A DNA stretch of 64,000 nt from Methanosarcina sp. DH2 (GCF_020804225.1 NZ_WJBI01000001.1:309773-373772), one strand, 5' to 3'. Counted from the first letter of the stretch, positions 52,145-61,688 are shown. The notes: a model not told the origin generated them from the letters alone. Numbers and translations are program-made.

Positions 52145-53347
52145 ATGATTAAAAAAGTACCTTTAACCGAACTGAAAAACCGCATGAAATGCTTCAGAAA
52201 AAGGATGGATATCTCAAATCCCGATTGGGAGATAGCTGTCATCTTCAGCAAAATCAACCTTTATTACTTTACCGGCACCATGCAGGATGGAATGCTGATC
52301 ATCCCGAAGAATGAAGAAGCAACATTCTGGGTGCGCCGCAGCTATGAAAGGGCTCTGGACGAATCACTATTTTCCAGTATAGAACCTATGAACAGCTTCC
52401 GTGATGCTGCAGGGGGCATAAGTAAGGTAGGGAAGCTTCCGGATACGGTATATCTGGAAACCGAAGTAGTTCCTCTGGCTCTGTACCAGCGGTTTCAAAA
52501 ATACTTCCCTTTTAAGAACGTTGAATCCGCTGATGCCCAGATTTGCGCTGTTAGAGCAGTAAAAAGCGAATATGAGCTGTCCCTGCTGCGAGAAGCCGGT
52601 CGTATTCACAAGCATGTGCTTGAAGATCTTGTGCCGGATATGCTGCGTGAGGGAATGAGTGAGGCTGACCTGTCAACTGAACTGTTTTCGGTTCTGGTAA
52701 AGGAAGGGCATCATGGGGCATGCCGTTTTGGCATGTTCGATACTGAGATGATTCTGGGAAATGTCTGTTTTGGGGAAAGCTCTATTTATCCGACTTATTT
52801 TAACGGGCCCGGCGGAAAGCTCGGTCTAAGCCCTGCAGCACCCGTGCTCGGGAGCCGTGGCCGGAAACTGAAAAAAGGAGACTTCGTCTTCGTTGACGTC
52901 GGGTGCGGAGTTGATGGGTACCATACGGATAAAACTACAACATACATGTTTGGGTCTTCCCTTCCGCAATATGCCATAGATGCCCATAATAAATGCGTGG
53001 CTGTACAGAACGAAGCTGCATCAATGTTAAAACCCGGCATCTCTCCCTCGGAGATCTACAATACCATAATAAACGGGCTTGATAAGGAATTTCTGCAAAA
53101 TTTCATGGGTTTTGGGAACCGTAAAGTAAGATTCCTCGGGCATGCAGTTGGCCTGTTGATCGATGAAACTCCCGTAATTGCCGAAGGGTTTGATGAGCCC
53201 CTGCAGGAAGGAATGGTATTTGCCCTGGAACCCAAAAGGGGAATTGAAAATATCGGTATGGTCGGAATTGAAAATACCTTCATAGTAACTGCTGAAGGGG
53301 GAGAGTGCATTACGGGGGATAATCCGGGATTGATTCCTGTATTTTGA
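52145..53347 (+). CDS. M24-family Xaa-Pro-type metallopeptidase
   Basis: 400 residues with an N-terminal creatinase-like domain and the C-terminal pita-bread domain. The dinuclear metal ligands are visible as Asp in [21 protein letters not shown], His in [12 protein letters not shown] and Glu in [12 protein letters not shown] and GIENTFIVT. This is the Xaa-Pro dipeptidase/aminopeptidase P family; substrate preference is not predictable. A run of 11-bp repeats lies upstream. Single gene, convergent with the glutamate synthase cluster. Confidence 0.9.
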   Translation: MIKKVPLTELKNRMKCFRKRMDISNPDWEIAVIFSKINLYYFTGTMQDGMLIIPKNEEATFWVRRSYERALDESLFSSIEPMNSFRDAAGGISKVGKLPDTVYLETEVVPLALYQRFQKYFPFKNVESADAQICAVRAVKSEYELSLLREAGRIHKHVLEDLVPDMLREGMSEADLSTELFSVLVKEGHHGACRFGMFDTEMILGNVCFGESSIYPTYFNGPGGKLGLSPAAPVLGSRGRKLKKGDFVFVDVGCGVDGYHTDKTTTYMFGSSLPQYAIDAHNKCVAVQNEAASMLKPGISPSEIYNTIINGLDKEFLQNFMGFGNRKVRFLGHAVGLLIDETPVIAEGFDEPLQEGMVFALEPKRGIENIGMVGIENTFIVTAEGGECITGDNPGLIPVF

Positions 53348-53421
53348 TTACAATGACTGTAAAAAAGTCCTGTGCATAATTCCTCTTAGAAATTAAAGAG
53401 CATAACTAGGTAATCAAAAAA

Positions 53422-53478
53422 GTACAAAATTAGAAAGAGAAAAGATGGAGTTAGACCCCATCTAAAACTGTTTTGTAC
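53422..53478. terminator. Nested inverted repeats between convergent genes
   Basis: GTACAAAA (53422-53429) pairs with TTTTGTAC (53471-53478), and inside it AGATGG (53443-53448) with CCATCT (53458-53463). The element lies between the ends of the M24 peptidase and the FrhB-like gene and can serve as a terminator for both strands. Confidence 0.7.
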
Positions 53479-53480
53479 AA

Positions 53481-54515
53481 TTATTCCTGTTTCCTTGCCA
53501 TTTTTTTCTTTGCAAGCTTTTCGATGATCCCAAGGCTGACTTCCCCGCCTACGCTCAGTTTGCCATTGGCAACTGCGCTGTCAAGGATGTGCTGTCCGAC
53601 AAGAGTGCGGACAATCAGGGTGGTGTAGCCGTCAGGACTTCCTACCGAGCCTGCTGAGACGTCTGCTTTAAGAGCGGTAAAGTCTGTACAGACCCCACAG
53701 CCTGGGCGGACTGTGTCCTCAAGTTCGGCAAGGGGGATCACATACTGTGTCCCGTCATTTAAGGTAATTTCGAGCTTGCCCTTGACGTCAATGCGGCAGA
53801 CTTTCATGGGTTCGAGTGCGTACTCGCTTTTCAGCTTGCCTGCGATAAGCTTTTCGTAATCGAAGTTTTCGGTACAGAAGAGCCCAAGCACGAAACGGAT
53901 GGAATTCTTGTACGGGCGCACGAGCTGGTGATCGGTCTCAAGCATCTTGCGAACTGCCTGGACTACACAGGGCACTCCGACAACTGCAATGTTCCGATAT
54001 TTCTTGTTTATGACTGCTTCCTTTAGAGAAGAGACAAGAGGGACCCACCAATTGTAGCGACTTCCTGCCTGGCCGATAAGGGCTTCACTTCTGGTGATCA
54101 CCATGGAGTGGGGCTTAAGGGTCCAGGGGTCTTCGGTGACTGTAACCACAGCATCTACAAGGCCGGTATCGAGGGCGTTTGCAAGGATTGCAGTAACAGC
54201 TCCTCCGCTCTGCTTTCTTGGGATATCGAACTCGGCTTTTCCGGCAGTGATCTTCAGATAGTCTCCAAGCAGGCTTGAAGGCTGTTCATCAAGCCTCGGG
54301 CAAACCTCGTAGCAGGCTCCGCAGGGCACGTCATCAACAGCGGCTTTACAGTAGTTGTTGCTCTTCGGGTGTGTGGAATCGCCGCCGGTTTCAAAGTACA
54401 GGGCGTCAGCAGGGCAGACTGCAATGCAGGCCCCGCAGCCTGAGCAAAGGCCTTCGTCCCAGACTTTTGATTTGAGGTCAAGGTAATTTTTGCTGATTGG
54501 TTTCATTTCTGCCAT
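53481..54515 (-). CDS. FrhB-like F420-binding subunit of glutamate synthase
   Basis: 344 residues of the coenzyme F420 hydrogenase/dehydrogenase beta subunit family. An N-terminal 2x[4Fe-4S] part (CSGCGACIAVCPADAL and CGACYEVCPRL) is followed by the FAD/F420-binding domain (QSGGAVTAILANALDTG, VPCVVQAVRKM, FCTENFDYEKL, RPGCGVCTDFTALKADVSAG). It is the last gene of the gltB-type cluster, 6 bp after the GXGXG subunit. In bacteria the electron donor of glutamate synthase is GltD with NADPH or ferredoxin; here an F420H2 oxidoreductase takes that place. Donor identity is inferred from family and position. Confidence 0.85.
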   Translation of the reverse strand: MAEMKPISKNYLDLKSKVWDEGLCSGCGACIAVCPADALYFETGGDSTHPKSNNYCKAAVDDVPCGACYEVCPRLDEQPSSLLGDYLKITAGKAEFDIPRKQSGGAVTAILANALDTGLVDAVVTVTEDPWTLKPHSMVITRSEALIGQAGSRYNWWVPLVSSLKEAVINKKYRNIAVVGVPCVVQAVRKMLETDHQLVRPYKNSIRFVLGLFCTENFDYEKLIAGKLKSEYALEPMKVCRIDVKGKLEITLNDGTQYVIPLAELEDTVRPGCGVCTDFTALKADVSAGSVGSPDGYTTLIVRTLVGQHILDSAVANGKLSVGGEVSLGIIEKLAKKKMARKQE

Positions 54516-54521
54516 TTCTGA

Positions 54522-55265
54522 TCACTCCCAGACGTATTTGCTTGCAAAAGGCCGGCTGCTTGCAGGTCCGATCCTTGTGTAATTGGTGTCCAGGAACTCT
54601 GCGGGGTCATACCCGAACTGCTCACAGAAGCTCTTTACGATTGGAGCTATACGTTCCAGGTCAGCTTCCGTAAACTCAAATTTCTTGGCTCCGACTCCGA
54701 GCAGGTAGTCGTCCACTTCCCCACGGATGATAATTTCTCCACCGTGGATTCCGCTTCCTATGCCCCTGTCAGTCATGGCCTTATCTTTGCCGATGCCGAG
54801 TACCAGCACGAGGCCTCCTGCCATGTATTCTCCAAGGAAGGAGTGGGCTGAGCCCCCTACGACAAGTACGGGCCTTGCTTCCACTTCATACTGCTTCATG
54901 TGGATGCCGCCGCGGTAGCCGATGTTGTTCCTTACAAAGACCTTGCCACCCCTCATACTGTGGGCGACTGCATCTCCTGCACTCCCGTGAATAACGAGCA
55001 TGCCACTGTCCATAGTGTTTCCGGGGGCGTGTTCGGCGTTCCCGTTTACTATGCAGGTGGGTCCGCTCATAAACATCCCCAGGTCTCCTCCGGGAACCCC
55101 GTTGATTATGATGCGGGCATTGCCTCTTAATCCATCCCCTATAAAGCGCTGTCCGAGCACGTTGTCGATGACAATCTCTTCTGCTCCGTCCTCAACTGCG
55201 GCCCTTATTTTCTGGTTTAAGGGGGTGTAGTGCATGCCTTTAGCATCGATTCTTACAGTCTTCAT
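54522..55265 (-). CDS. Glutamate synthase GXGXG domain subunit
   Basis: 247 residues corresponding to the C-terminal structural domain of GltB, a right-handed beta-helix with the repeated GxxGxGxxG pattern (AEHAPGNTMDSGMLVIHGSAGD, MRGGKVFVRNN, GGSAHSFLGEYMAGG, GIGSGIHGGEIIIRG). In archaea this is a separate protein. It lies between the FMN subunit (2-bp gap) and the FrhB-like subunit (6-bp gap). Confidence 0.94.
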   Translation of the reverse strand: MKTVRIDAKGMHYTPLNQKIRAAVEDGAEEIVIDNVLGQRFIGDGLRGNARIIINGVPGGDLGMFMSGPTCIVNGNAEHAPGNTMDSGMLVIHGSAGDAVAHSMRGGKVFVRNNIGYRGGIHMKQYEVEARPVLVVGGSAHSFLGEYMAGGLVLVLGIGKDKAMTDRGIGSGIHGGEIIIRGEVDDYLLGVGAKKFEFTEADLERIAPIVKSFCEQFGYDPAEFLDTNYTRIGPASSRPFASKYVWE

Positions 55266-55267
55266 GT

Positions 55268-56779
55268 TCAGGCCCCCGCTGGCAGTACGTCCAGGATTTT
55301 AAGCATTCCTTCATCCAGCATGTATCCGCGCAGGCGGTCCCTGTTTCCACGCAGGCTTTCAATGCTGTTGATACCTGCAGCACCCATAAGTTCGCTGAGT
55401 TCCAGGGTCCAGCCGTGTATCAGGTTTGAAACCTGTGCTGCTCCAGCCTCTGGGTCAAGCCTGCTCACAAGATCAGGACGCTGGGTAGCAATACCCCAGG
55501 GGCAAAGGTTTCTGTAGCAATTGCCACAGACCCTGCATCCCAGAGCAACCAGAGCTGCAGTTCCTATATAAACTGCATCCGCTCCGAGCGCAATAGACTT
55601 GGCAAGGTCGGCGCTGTTCCTTATCCCGCCACTTGCAATAATGGAGATCTCGTTCCTTACTCCCTGCTCCCTGAGTTTCTGGTCAACACTTGCGATTGCA
55701 GCTTCTATGGGGATTCCCACATGGTCCCTGAAGACTTTCGGGGCTGCTCCAGTCCCTCCACGGAACCCGTCAATGACCACTGCGTCTGCAGAGGATCTGG
55801 CAATGCCTGCGGCGATGGGGGCCACATTGTGCACTGCTGCAATCTTCACAAAGACCGGCTTCTTCCATTCGGTTGCTTCTTTCAGGCTCCTGATAAGCTG
55901 AACAAGGTCTTCAATGCTGTAAATATCATGATGAGGAGCAGGGCTGATCGCATCGCTGCCAAGAGGAATCATACGGGTCTTTGAGACTTCTTCGTTTACC
56001 TTTTCTCCGGGGAGGTGCCCTCCGATTCCAGGTTTTGCTCCCTGTCCGATCTTGATTTCTATTGCAGCGCCCCTTTCCAGATAGTCAATATTCACACCGA
56101 AGCGGCCTGAAGCGACCTGGACAATCATGCGGTCCTGGTAGGGATATAAATCCTTGTGCAGTCCGCCTTCTCCTGTCCCCATGAATGTTCCGGTTTCAGC
56201 TACAGCTTTTGCCATGCTGAGCTGGGAGTTAAGGCTGATTGCTCCGAAACTCATGTGCCCGATCATGATAGGAGTGTCGAGTTTCAGATTGGGAGCCAGC
56301 TTTGTTTCCAGTTCTACGTCTCCGCTCTCGGTTTTTCTAAATTTGAGTTTTGCCGGTTTCTTTCCTATGTAAGTCCTGAGTTCCATAGGCTCTCTCAGGG
56401 GGTCAATGCTAGGGTTTGTGACCTGGCAGGCATCAAGGAGAAGGCGGTCATAGATAATTGGAAGATCTCTGGCGTTTCCCATCCCTGAAAGGATGATCTT
56501 TCCGCTGCGTGCCTGGTTGATTATATCTTCTCTTGCTTCTCTCGTCCAGACTGGGTGGCTGCGATAGTCGACGGGTTTTTCCGTAAGATTAATTGCGTCC
56601 CTCGGGCACATGGAAACACAGCGGAGACATGCAGTACATTTCCTGGATTCTATCAGGATTTTGTCGCCTTCTCTCCTGTATACTCCATAGGAACAGTTTT
56701 CAATGCAGCGTCCGCAGTCCATGCACTGGTCGCGGTCAATGCTGACCTTAAATTTTGGGGGTACACTTCCGAGCGTCAT
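55268..56779 (-). CDS. Glutamate synthase FMN-binding subunit with N-terminal ferredoxin
   Basis: 503 residues: the GltB central domain that makes glutamate from ammonia and 2-oxoglutarate. An N-terminal 2x[4Fe-4S] domain (CMDCGRCIENCSYGVY, CTACLRCVSMCPRDAI) precedes the FMN-barrel (LDTPIMIGHMSFGAIS, GTGEGGLHKDL, IKIGQGAKPGIGGHLPG, DGFRGGTGAAPKVF). The C-terminal part has CRVCGNCYRNLCPWGIATQ, the 3Fe-4S-type Cys set of glutamate synthases. It overlaps the amidotransferase gene by 4 bp. Confidence 0.95.
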   Translation of the reverse strand: MTLGSVPPKFKVSIDRDQCMDCGRCIENCSYGVYRREGDKILIESRKCTACLRCVSMCPRDAINLTEKPVDYRSHPVWTREAREDIINQARSGKIILSGMGNARDLPIIYDRLLLDACQVTNPSIDPLREPMELRTYIGKKPAKLKFRKTESGDVELETKLAPNLKLDTPIMIGHMSFGAISLNSQLSMAKAVAETGTFMGTGEGGLHKDLYPYQDRMIVQVASGRFGVNIDYLERGAAIEIKIGQGAKPGIGGHLPGEKVNEEVSKTRMIPLGSDAISPAPHHDIYSIEDLVQLIRSLKEATEWKKPVFVKIAAVHNVAPIAAGIARSSADAVVIDGFRGGTGAAPKVFRDHVGIPIEAAIASVDQKLREQGVRNEISIIASGGIRNSADLAKSIALGADAVYIGTAALVALGCRVCGNCYRNLCPWGIATQRPDLVSRLDPEAGAAQVSNLIHGWTLELSELMGAAGINSIESLRGNRDRLRGYMLDEGMLKILDVLPAGA

Positions 56780-57828
56780 TCGATAAACCTCCCTATAATG
56801 GGTTCTCCTGCCCTGGGAGTGTAAACATTCTTTACTTCGGGGTCGAGGGTCCTTATTGCGGCTTCTTCGCTGGAAATGTAGAGTTTGCTTCCGTTTTCTC
56901 CAACCACAAGGGGACGTAGTTTAATCCTGTCAGTGAAACCCACAATACCGTCATCCGTGCCAACAACAATCGCAAAAGGCCCGTTCATAAGGGCAGACCC
57001 ATAGGTCAGGCGGACTGCCTTATTTAAGTCGGCTTCCTTTTCAGGCATCCTGTCTATATCGTCCCAGAACGGAGGGGCAAGAGCCCGGACAACCATCTCG
57101 TGGGAGAGTTCATGCTGCCTTCCGAGCAGGTCAAATAGGTAAGCTACAACCTCTGTGTCAGTAAGTGCAGTGCATTTGTATCCGTATCCTTCGACATAGC
57201 GCTGGTTTGTGCCATATGAGGTGATTTCTCCGTTGTGCACTACTGACCAGTTAAGCAGGTTGAAGGGGTGAGCTCCTCCCCACCAGCCCGGAGAGTTTGT
57301 CGGGTAGCGGTTGTGAGCAAGCCAGATATAGCCCTTGTAGTCCTCAATTCTGTAGAAGTTTGCTACATCCTCAGGCCAGCCGGAAGCCTTGAAGACCCCC
57401 ATATTTTTTCCCGAGGAAAAGATTGTCGCGCCTTTTACATTGGCGTTTACTTCCATGACAATATACGTGACAACGTCGTTTTCAGAATTCATTCTCCCTG
57501 CCATCAGGTCTTTTGAGGGCTTGAAGAAGTATCTCCAGGGGGTATGGACTTTTCTAATTCCCGGCTGTGGGGTAGTCGGGATTTCTTCCTGGTGAACAAT
57601 TTCTCCCCACTGCTGGAGGAGTTCATCAACCTTCCTTTTTGGTTCTGCCAGGTTGTCAAAGAAAACATGAAGAGCATAATAGTCTGCATATTCGGGGTAA
57701 ATCCCATATGCTGCATAGCCTGCCCCGTCTCCACTGCCTCTTTCATTCATGAGACTGAGGGCGGCTTTTATGCTCGACCCGTCCATTCTGGACTTTGTTC
57801 GATCTATAAAGCCTATTATTCCACACAT
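56776..57828 (-). CDS. Glutamate synthase class II glutamine amidotransferase subunit
   Basis: About 350 residues; releases ammonia from glutamine. The N-terminal nucleophile Cys is in MCGIIGFIDR, so the gene must begin at ATG 57828 and not at the ATG nine bases upstream (MIKMCGII), with initiator Met removed. Other signatures are LAHNRYPTNSPGWWGGAHPF, NGEITSYGTNQRYVEGYGYKC and YGSALMNGPFAIVVG. GAGTGATC precedes the start. First gene of a four-gene cluster with overlaps of 4 bp or gaps up to 6 bp. Confidence 0.93.
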   Translation of the reverse strand: MCGIIGFIDRTKSRMDGSSIKAALSLMNERGSGDGAGYAAYGIYPEYADYYALHVFFDNLAEPKRKVDELLQQWGEIVHQEEIPTTPQPGIRKVHTPWRYFFKPSKDLMAGRMNSENDVVTYIVMEVNANVKGATIFSSGKNMGVFKASGWPEDVANFYRIEDYKGYIWLAHNRYPTNSPGWWGGAHPFNLLNWSVVHNGEITSYGTNQRYVEGYGYKCTALTDTEVVAYLFDLLGRQHELSHEMVVRALAPPFWDDIDRMPEKEADLNKAVRLTYGSALMNGPFAIVVGTDDGIVGFTDRIKLRPLVVGENGSKLYISSEEAAIRTLDPEVKNVYTPRAGEPIIGRFIE

Positions 57829-58630
57829 TTTGATCACTCTAGAAATGGATAGAAATGAACGTGATGTAAATACTTTTGCCAGTAATTTCCCCGAAGATTT
57901 CTGCGGCTCATTTTTGAGAAATAGTCAAAAAATTTGCCAGCTCGATAAACTGGATTTCAGGGGATATTTTATAAGTTTTCGTAAGTTACGGGGATATTTT
58001 ACTTTAATTAATCTAATGCTTATTATATAATTAATGCGGATTCGTGATAGCTTTCCTGCCTCTGCTTTTACTTATCCTAACTAAATTGAGAGGGTCGCCG
58101 CTAAGGGAAGTAAGTAATTTAGTACCTATTTGACAATATATATATGTTTCTTTTTTCAGGGCCAGGTCTGTTTACAATAATACTGCAAAGCATGACGTTT
58201 TAACCGCTTAGTTTTCTTTCTTCCTACGTAATATTATTCATATTGTTTAGACCCGTAAGCAGTTTGCAATGATCCCCTACTCAGAATTACCAGCTTTTTT
58301 TGCTTAAAAGAACTTTTAGATACTGCGGCCTACCAAAAAAGTAAAAATCAAACTTGAAAAGGTTGAACTGAAATTCTAAATTTCTTGAGGAAAGCATTTT
58401 TATACTGAAATCCTTTTTCGGTCCGACTTTTCTGAAGAAAGTAGAATAATTATTTATCTAGATGAAATATATTCCTCTTACAAAGAGAAAATCTCTCCAT
58501 TTCTTAGTCAGACTGATTTTTTAGAAATATAAGCACACCTGCCGGACAGGGTGTGCCTTCTGATTTCGAGTTCTGTTCTTAGTTTCATTAATATTTTCCG
58601 GCTTACTGTATCACTTCAGAATGATTATCC
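57829..58630. other. Spacer between glnA and the glutamate synthase cluster
   Basis: About 800 bp with no gene seen. On the minus strand TAAAATATCCCC occurs twice 30 bp apart (57960-57971 and 57990-58001), beside TATA-like CTTATAAAATATCC, a likely promoter for the cluster with a leader of about 115 nt. The glnA terminator is at 58533-58556. Confidence 0.5.
58533..58556 (-). terminator. Hairpin after glnA
   Basis: GCACACC/GGTGTGC stem (58533-58539 with 58550-58556, extendable by one wobble pair) with an 8-10-nt loop, 75 bp downstream of the glnA stop codon. In the transcript it is followed by TTATATTTC. A terminator is likely. Confidence 0.6.
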
Positions 58631-59974
58631 TTACAACATAGGGAGGTATCTGGCAAGTTCCCAGGGATGAACCATTGCTTTGTATTCATTCCATTCCATC
58701 TCTTTCGCACAGAGATAGTGGCCGAATACATGGTCTCCGAGAACTTCTTTTACGAATGCACTGCCTTTCATCTCATCCGTTGCTTCCTTGAGATCTGCAG
58801 GAAGGGAGCGAATTCCTCTTTCTTCGCGTTCTTTTTCCGTAAGGTGGAAGATGTTTACGTTGGTGGGCTCTCCAGGGTCGATCTTGTTTTTAATCCCATC
58901 AAGACCAGCTCTGAGCATGAGGGCAAAGGCAAGGTAGGGGTTACATGCCGGGTCCGGACATCTGAGTTCGACTCTTGTCCCGTTACCCCGGGTAGCAGGA
59001 ATACGGATCAGGGAACTCCTGTTCGTTGCAGACCAGGTGATGTAAACCGGAGCTTCATATCCGGGAACGATCCTCTTGTAGGAGTTTACTACAGGGTTTG
59101 TAACAGCTGCAAACTCTCTTATGTGCTTTAAGAGTCCGCCAATATAATACATTGCGTCCTGGGAAAGTTTGGTGGGGGTGTCAGGGTCATGGAAGGCATT
59201 TTCTCCATCCTTGAAAAGGGATTGGTTGCTGTGCATTCCTGAGCCGTTTACTCCGAAAAGGGGCTTTGGCATGAAGGAAGCGTAGTACCCCTTGTGATAT
59301 GCAATGGATTTTACTACGTATTTGAAAGTCACGACATTGTCTGCCGTGCTGAGTACATCGCCGAATCTGAAGTCGATCTCATGTTGGGAAGGTGCTACTT
59401 CATGATGAGATGCCTCTATCTTGAATCCCATATGTTCCAGGGCATAGTCAATGTCTCTGCGTACATCCTGTGCACGGTCAAGGGGTGCGAAGTCGAAGTA
59501 TCCGCCCTGGTCAGTAAGTTCGGTTGTAGGGTTTCCGTTTGCATCAAGCTTAAAAAGGAAAAATTCAAGTTCCGGTCCTACGTTCATCGAGAAGCCCATT
59601 TTTTCGGCTTCTTTGATTGCGCTCTTCAGGACGTACCTCGGGTCTCCTTTGAAGGGGTTTCCATCAGGAAGGTATACGTCTCCAAGAATCCTGGCGACTG
59701 CGCCGGTTGCAGGCCTCCAGGGAAGAATCCTGAATGTAGAAGGATCAAGCACGAGTTTCATGTCAGACTCTTCAATCCTTGTAAAACCCTGGATCGAAGA
59801 TCCGTCAAACATTACGCCGTTTTCAAAAGCTTCTTCCAGTTGTTCTGCGGGAATTGCCCAGCTTTTGATGATGCCGAGTGTATCCGTAAACTGAGTCCGG
59901 ATAAACTTTACGTCTCGCTCTTTTACAGCCTCTAACACGTCTTCTTTAGTCGTACACTTTTTCATCTGCACCAT
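58631..59974 (-). CDS. glnA: Glutamine synthetase type I
   Basis: Makes glutamine from glutamate, ammonia and ATP; dodecameric. 447 residues with FDGSSIQGF, the ATP/metal signatures NVGPELEFFLF, NGSGMHSNQSLF, ATRGNGTRVELRCPDPA and the beta-grasp N-terminus. It is a GSI-alpha type: no adenylylation Tyr motif of the NLYDLP kind is seen near residue 400 (ERGIRSLPADLKEAT). Control by effectors and PII is expected in methanosarcinas. GAGGATG precedes ATG 59974. An NrpR-type operator overlaps the transcription start. Confidence 0.97.
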   Translation of the reverse strand: MVQMKKCTTKEDVLEAVKERDVKFIRTQFTDTLGIIKSWAIPAEQLEEAFENGVMFDGSSIQGFTRIEESDMKLVLDPSTFRILPWRPATGAVARILGDVYLPDGNPFKGDPRYVLKSAIKEAEKMGFSMNVGPELEFFLFKLDANGNPTTELTDQGGYFDFAPLDRAQDVRRDIDYALEHMGFKIEASHHEVAPSQHEIDFRFGDVLSTADNVVTFKYVVKSIAYHKGYYASFMPKPLFGVNGSGMHSNQSLFKDGENAFHDPDTPTKLSQDAMYYIGGLLKHIREFAAVTNPVVNSYKRIVPGYEAPVYITWSATNRSSLIRIPATRGNGTRVELRCPDPACNPYLAFALMLRAGLDGIKNKIDPGEPTNVNIFHLTEKEREERGIRSLPADLKEATDEMKGSAFVKEVLGDHVFGHYLCAKEMEWNEYKAMVHPWELARYLPML

Positions 59975-59997
59975 TTGATTTCATCCTCACTAGGCAT

Positions 59998-60032
59998 TAG
60001 GTAACCATTTACCTACCTAATATTATATATAG
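59998..60032 (-). promoter_or_regulatory. glnA promoter with NrpR-type operator
   Basis: TAGGTAA-N4-TTACCTA at 59998-60015 contains GGTA-N6-TACC, the operator form described for the nitrogen repressor NrpR in Methanosarcina mazei. A TATA box (60024-60032) lies just upstream on the minus strand, so the operator overlaps the expected start site, as for repression. Confidence 0.75.
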
Positions 60033-60318
60033 TTTTCTATATTTTGTATGGCATAGGATACGCTCAAAACTCTAGACAGGACTAAACAGGTTCTAAAATT
60101 ATTTCTATAATTCATCCCCACTTCACTACATATATTTCAACATCCTATATATAAAACTCATTCCAGAAGGGATAGATTTCTCAATGGAGCTTAAAATTTA
60201 ATTCTTTTTTCTGGCAGATTTGCCAAAATGCTTTAACACCTGGGAACAGGAAGTTAAAGCTTTTTTCTAATCTTAAAATTAATGAGCCTTGAAATGCAAT
60301 ATATTTGTGAGGTCTTAT
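60033..60318. other. Divergent spacer glnA-tspO
   Basis: AT-rich with no gene. A TATA-like CAATATATTTG at about 60297-60307 lies directly before the GAGGT site of tspO. Confidence 0.4.
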
Positions 60319-60801
60319 ATGTTTCAGAAAGTAAATCTGTTCAGGCTTCTGGTATCCGTAATAATCTGTCAGTTAGCGGGAGCAATTGGTTCCATATTTA
60401 CATCTTCTTCTCTTGAAAGCTGGTATATTTTGCTTGAAAAACCCGCTTTCAATCCTCCGTCCTGGGTATTTTTCCCTGTCTGGACTACTCTTTACACTTT
60501 TATGGGAATCTCCCTTTATCTTGTATGGGAAAAGGGACTGCAACAGAGAGAAGTCAAAGTAGGTATCTTCCTTTTCGGATTACAGCTGGGCCTTAATATA
60601 CTCTGGTCTTTGTTGTTCTTCGGATTGAAAGCTCCTTATTATGCCTTTCTTGAGATTCTTGTGCTCTGGTTTGCAATTTTATTGACGTCCATACAGTTCT
60701 GGAAAGTCTCAAAAAAAGCTTCCATGCTCCTTATCCCTTATATCCTCTGGGTCAGTTTTGCCGCGCTGCTTAATTATCAGATATGGGTTCTCAATACATG
60801 A
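60319..60801 (+). CDS. tspO: TspO/MBR family membrane protein
   Basis: Five-helix membrane protein of about 160 residues. The family motifs WYILLEKPAFNPPSWVFFPVW, TTLYTFMGISLYLVW, LGLNILWSLLFFGLKAP and the Trp-rich helices that line the tetrapyrrole/ligand pocket are visible. GAGGT stands 6 bp before ATG 60319, which I prefer to the ATG at 60289. Function in methanogens is unknown; porphyrin or oxidative-stress roles are known in other groups. It is monocistronic. Confidence 0.93.
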   Translation: MFQKVNLFRLLVSVIICQLAGAIGSIFTSSSLESWYILLEKPAFNPPSWVFFPVWTTLYTFMGISLYLVWEKGLQQREVKVGIFLFGLQLGLNILWSLLFFGLKAPYYAFLEILVLWFAILLTSIQFWKVSKKASMLLIPYILWVSFAALLNYQIWVLNT

Positions 60802-60960
60802 ATATTATATTTCCACCAATAATATTTCACACAAAAATTGAATTCTTCAGTATAGAGCGATGGCTGTCCTGAAGTTCTAAGTTCTATTATTGACTGAACC
60901 TGCATTTATGAAAGAGCTCTGAAAAAAGACTATACCCGGAAAATCCGGGTAAACTTTGAG

Positions 60961-61185
60961 TTAAGGGGAATCAGTATGGAGGGCGCCACAACCGCAACTT
61001 CTTCCTAGAAGGGTTGATACACGATGCTTGAGATGGTGAATATCATCTTCGGACATCTTTTCAAGTTCTTCTTTGTGTTCTTTTTCTATATGGTCAAACA
61101 TAGCTTTTTCGACTTCTTCAAGCTCATTACCAGCAGCCATAAAGTTGCATTTGAACCCCAGATCGCCGCACTTAACAATTTTCAT
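60961..61185 (-). CDS. DUF1059 small protein
   Basis: 74 residues of the DUF1059 family: MKIVKCGDLGFKCNFMAAG followed by a helical part (EEVEKAMFDHIEKEHKEE) and a Cys-rich end (GRSCGCGALH) that is longer than in typical members. Conserved Cys and His suggest metal binding. Function is unknown. Confidence 0.85.
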   Translation of the reverse strand: MKIVKCGDLGFKCNFMAAGNELEEVEKAMFDHIEKEHKEELEKMSEDDIHHLKHRVSTLLGRSCGCGALHTDSP

Positions 61186-61326
61186 AGTATCTCCTCTCGC
61201 AGTAAAAATTGATCAAAATAGTCTTCTTTCTATTCAAATTAAATATAATAAAAATTAATTGGATATAAAACTAAGTCTTTCCTGGTTTTTTCTCTCTGTA
61301 CGGCGCTTTTTGCTATCTTCAATTTT

Positions 61327-61635
61327 TTAATCTATCGGAACATATCTTGCGCAAACAAAGCCTTCTTTGTAAGGGACTTTTATCGTGAGCATTCCATTAT
61401 TGTTTACTGCAATAGCCTCTTCCGGGTCTACGGGCCCGTCCAGGAAAAAAGATCCCAGGTATTCAACAGTTTCACTGTAGGCTTTAATATAGAAACTATT
61501 TTCATGCACCACAAGCGTTATATGCTCGTCCATAACGTCCGGAAGTTCAACCTCTATGGTAAGGCTCTCATGTTTATCATCGTGATACATAGCTATAATC
61601 GGGGTTTTTATTATCCTGGGCACGGGACTTTTCAT
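61327..61635 (-). CDS. Hsp20/alpha-crystallin-like protein (2)
   Basis: 102-residue small heat-shock-like protein, essentially only the beta-sandwich domain: LTIEVELPDVMDEHITLVV, ENSFYIKAYSETVEYLG and AIAVNNNGMLTIKVPYKEG. It lacks the N-terminal arm and the C-terminal IxI motif of classic sHsps. The next gene upstream (61689-61988) is a paralogue in the same direction, 53 bp away. Confidence 0.8.
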   Translation of the reverse strand: MKSPVPRIIKTPIIAMYHDDKHESLTIEVELPDVMDEHITLVVHENSFYIKAYSETVEYLGSFFLDGPVDPEEAIAVNNNGMLTIKVPYKEGFVCARYVPID

Positions 61636-61688
61636 TAATGTTCCCCCCTCTGAGATAAATTATTCAACCTATTGTCTCAAATATCCAC

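Noticed and set aside
59294-59935. 213-codon plus-strand frame
   Set aside because: Antisense to glnA, whose motifs are clear.
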